The notes under the pieces: model-generated
Seen by the model: only the letters and a program-made list of their open reading frames with translations
Told to the model about the DNA's origin: nothing
The model's database searches: none
Program-made: the position numbers and the translations under genes
Shown here: piece after piece, positions 5,793 through 6,934 of the stretch
How the letters are laid out: each line of letters starts with the position of its first letter
Position numbering within the stretch: the first letter of the stretch is position 1
NCBI GenBank assembly: GCA_964353455.1
Contig: CAYGWP010000085.1
Location: forward strand, 1 to 6,934
Direction: 5' to 3'
Source of the DNA: CAYGWP01 sp964353455
Lineage (GTDB): Bacteria; Planctomycetota; Phycisphaerae; FEN-1346
DNA: 6,934 bases

Positions 5793-6479
5793 ATGAGAAT
5801 CTTCGACACCAACATCTGGCACCGCATCGTTTACACGCTCGGGGCGCCTGCCTACGATGTCCTGACGAGGGGGTTCCGAAAGAGGCGGCGCCGGTCCATC
5901 GAAGCCGCCGGGATTGAGCCGGGCGAGCGAATCCTCCTCGTTGGGGCAGGGACGGGATTGGACCTGGACTTCATCCCACGCGGAGCGGAGATCACGGCGG
6001 TTGACACCACCCCGGCCATGCTTCTGCGCCTGCGCCGTCGGGCGCGAAGGTTGGGCCTGGCGGTGGACGCCCGCGTGATGGACGGCCGGGCTATGGCGTT
6101 CCCCGATGGGACCTTCGACGTGGTGATCCTGCACTTGATCCTTTCGGTGATCCCGGAACCCCTTCGGTGTGCCAAGGAAGTGGGGCGGGTCCTGCGAAAG
6201 GGTGGCCGGGCGGTCATCCTGGACAAGTTCGTGCCCGACGAAGGCAAGCCCCCGTTGTTCAACCGCATCATGAATCCTGTTGCCGCGTTTTTCGGCACGC
6301 GGTTGGACCGCAGGCTCGGGCCGCTCCTGGCGGCCGCCGGCCTCCGGAAGGTGTGTCAGAAAAACGTCATGATGGCGGGGTTCTTCAAGATCACATGCGC
6401 AACGAAATCGATTCTTGACACCGAGGAGGAGGCGATTACAATACTTCGCTGTGCGGCGAAGTATAGGAGTAAGCCATGA
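5793..6479 (+). CDS. Class I SAM-dependent methyltransferase, ArsR-operator controlled
   Basis: The product is 228 residues from ATG 5793. It has the UbiE/PmtA-like Rossmann methyltransferase layout: an N-terminal helix region (IWHRIVYTLGAPAYDVL), SAM motif I LLVGAGTGLDLDF (48-60), acidic D71 after strand 2 (ITAVDTTP), DG at 97-98, post-motif FPDGTFDVVILHLILSVIP (103-121) and VGRVLRKGGRAVILD (130-144). The expected family end is near residue 205; the remaining 23 or so residues are encoded by the arsR promoter/operator. The stop overlaps the arsR ATG (ATGA). The frame is open upstream to 5652, but those codons are the promoter and operator, and family alignment favours 5793. Start selection is weakened by the lack of a good ribosome-binding site. 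The substrate is unknown: phospholipid, quinone or small molecule are possible. It does not look like ArsM, which has a different motif and cysteine pattern, but ArsR control suggests a role in metalloid or metal response. Confidence 0.82.
   Translation: MRIFDTNIWHRIVYTLGAPAYDVLTRGFRKRRRRSIEAAGIEPGERILLVGAGTGLDLDFIPRGAEITAVDTTPAMLLRLRRRARRLGLAVDARVMDGRAMAFPDGTFDVVILHLILSVIPEPLRCAKEVGRVLRKGGRAVILDKFVPDEGKPPLFNRIMNPVAAFFGTRLDRRLGPLLAAAGLRKVCQKNVMMAGFFKITCATKSILDTEEEAITILRCAAKYRSKP
6415..6442 (+). promoter_or_regulatory. Sigma-70 promoter for arsR within the methyltransferase 3' end
   Basis: TTGACA (6415-6420) and TACAAT (6437-6442) are separated by 16 nt, with one mismatch from consensus in the -10 box. 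The -10 box overlaps the operator. This gives arsR and the following arsC-like gene their own autoregulated promoter besides possible readthrough from 5652. Confidence 0.82.
6441..6464. promoter_or_regulatory. ArsR-type operator, copy 2
   Basis: ATACTTCGC (6441-6449) and GCGAAGTAT (6456-6464) flank a 6-nt centre TGTGCG, one base different from copy 1. Similarity to copy 1 extends from the -10 box through the following AGGAG. It is also protein-coding for the methyltransferase tail. It predicts autorepression of arsR. Confidence 0.87.
6465..6469 (+). promoter_or_regulatory. Ribosome-binding site for arsR
   Basis: AGGAG ends 6 nt before ATG 6476 and directly abuts the operator. It supports the short 120-residue ArsR start. 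The same AGGAG follows operator copy 1 (5703-5707), but no start codon lies at a usable distance there. Confidence 0.8.
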
Positions 6480-6838
6480 AGGAGTTAATGACGGTGACCA
6501 AAGCCCTGGCGGATGAGAACCGCGTCCGGGTGCTCCTGTTCCTCCGCGGCGGCGAACTCTGCGTCTGCCAGGTCGTCGAGATGCTGGGCCTGGCGCCCTC
6601 GACCGTCTCGAAGCACATGGCCGTCCTCTACCAGGCGGGCCTCGTTGAATCCAGAAAGGAGGGCCGGTGGATGTACTACCGCCTGGCCGGGCGGGGCGCA
6701 CCGCCTTGTGTCCGCGATGCGATCCGTTGGGTGCACAAGTGCCTTGAGAAGGACCCGCAGGTCCTGGCCGACGCCAAGCGGCTGGGCCAGGTCCGCAGGA
6801 TGTCCAAAGAAGACCTTTGCCTCTGCTACAAGGATTGA
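6476..6838 (+). CDS. arsR: ArsR-family metalloid/metal-responsive repressor
   Basis: This 120-residue ArsR/SmtB-family winged-helix repressor has a typical N-terminus (KALADENRVRVLLFL), the metal-binding helix motif ELCVC with C29 and C31 as in As(III)/Sb(III)-sensing ArsR proteins, a recognition helix (STVSKHMAVLYQAGLV, about 42-57) and a wing (ESRKEGRWMYYRL, 58-70). Additional cysteines are C78, C89 and a second C-x-C pair near the C-terminus (C115, C117), which could complete or add a metal site. The protein should bind as a dimer to the two matching inverted repeats at 5679-5702 and 6441-6464 and release them when it binds its ligand. The ATG overlaps the methyltransferase stop, and the gene is followed after 2 nt by an arsC-like gene. 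Arsenite is the most likely inducer, but another soft metal cannot be excluded. Confidence 0.95.
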   Translation: MKELMTVTKALADENRVRVLLFLRGGELCVCQVVEMLGLAPSTVSKHMAVLYQAGLVESRKEGRWMYYRLAGRGAPPCVRDAIRWVHKCLEKDPQVLADAKRLGQVRRMSKEDLCLCYKD

Positions 6839-6840
6839 GC

Positions 6841-6934
6841 ATGAAGAACCGCTTGAAGATCCTGTTTCTCTGCACCGGCAATTCCTGCCGCAGCCAGATG
6901 GCGGAGGGGTGGGCGCGCCACCTCAAGGGCGGCG
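6841..6934 (+). CDS. arsC: Arsenate reductase / low-molecular-weight tyrosine phosphatase family (3' truncated by window)
   Basis: Only the first 31 residues are present. They contain the phosphate-binding loop C11-TGNSC-R17-S, the CX5R signature shared by thioredoxin-coupled arsenate reductases and low-molecular-weight protein tyrosine phosphatases, followed by QMAEGWARHLKG as is common in the ArsC branch. The enzyme would reduce arsenate to arsenite in the cytoplasm. The later cysteine pair needed for the thioredoxin-coupled mechanism lies beyond the window, so arsenate reductase is favoured by the ArsR context rather than proven. The gene starts 2 nt after the arsR stop, and AAGGA at 6830-6834 inside the arsR end is the likely ribosome-binding site. 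Confidence 0.85.
   Translation, partial: MKNRLKILFLCTGNSCRSQMAEGWARHLKGG

Noticed and set aside
5793..6479. Assignment of the methyltransferase as arsenite methyltransferase ArsM
   Set aside because: The SAM motifs and size fit UbiE/PmtA-like enzymes. The ordered arsenic-binding cysteines of ArsM are not seen; the cysteines present lie in the C-terminal half, one of them in the operator-encoded tail.
4611..6926. A 771-residue open frame on the minus strand across several genes
   Set aside because: It crosses promoters, operators and four recognisable + strand genes, and its translation shows no family motif.

Overview
The window is a GC-rich bacterial segment with seven genes, all on the + strand, in two blocks. 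Organism: the high GC content, a tight anaerobe-style redox cluster with a large multiheme cytochrome, and a TAGGGTGCGTGC-type intergenic hairpin repeat suggest an environmental bacterium, possibly of the Planctomycetota (for example an uncultured sediment or groundwater lineage). No marker gene is present, so this is a low-confidence inference.

Block 1 (1-5594) looks like an extracytoplasmic redox cluster. It starts with a membrane-anchored thioredoxin-like protein whose start lies at or beyond the window edge. A 158-nt intergenic region follows, filled mostly by a compact three-hairpin repeat (431-524). Next comes an 841-residue cytochrome with eight CxxCH heme sites and a C-terminal membrane domain of about five helices. 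It is followed by a secreted protein joining a SurA/PpiC-like N-terminal chaperone region to a thioredoxin domain (316 residues from the preferred start), a CcdA-type membrane thiol transporter, and a Tat-exported flavodoxin-fold flavoprotein. The two thioredoxin domains are clear paralogues. A simple model is that CcdA carries electrons from cytoplasmic thioredoxin to the two outside thioredoxins. These could keep the many CxxCH cysteines of the cytochrome reduced for heme attachment, or serve a separate redox reaction that also uses the cytochrome and the flavoprotein. The substrate cannot be read from the sequence.

Block 2 (5652-6934) is an arsenic/metalloid-type regulated unit. A perfect consensus sigma-70 promoter carrying a 9-6-9 inverted repeat drives a class I SAM-dependent methyltransferase. 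An almost identical promoter/operator lies inside the 3' end of that gene and drives an ArsR-family repressor with a CxC metal-binding motif. The ArsR gene is followed after 2 nt by the start of an arsenate reductase/low-molecular-weight phosphatase-family gene (arsC-like), cut by the window end. The methyltransferase reading frame runs through the second promoter/operator and stops within the arsR start codon (ATGA).

No gene-free stretch exceeds 300 bases. The larger non-coding stretches are 413-570 (repeat) and 5595-5792 (promoter, operator and a pyrimidine-rich leader). No tRNA, rRNA, CRISPR, insertion sequence or convincing rho-independent terminator was seen.
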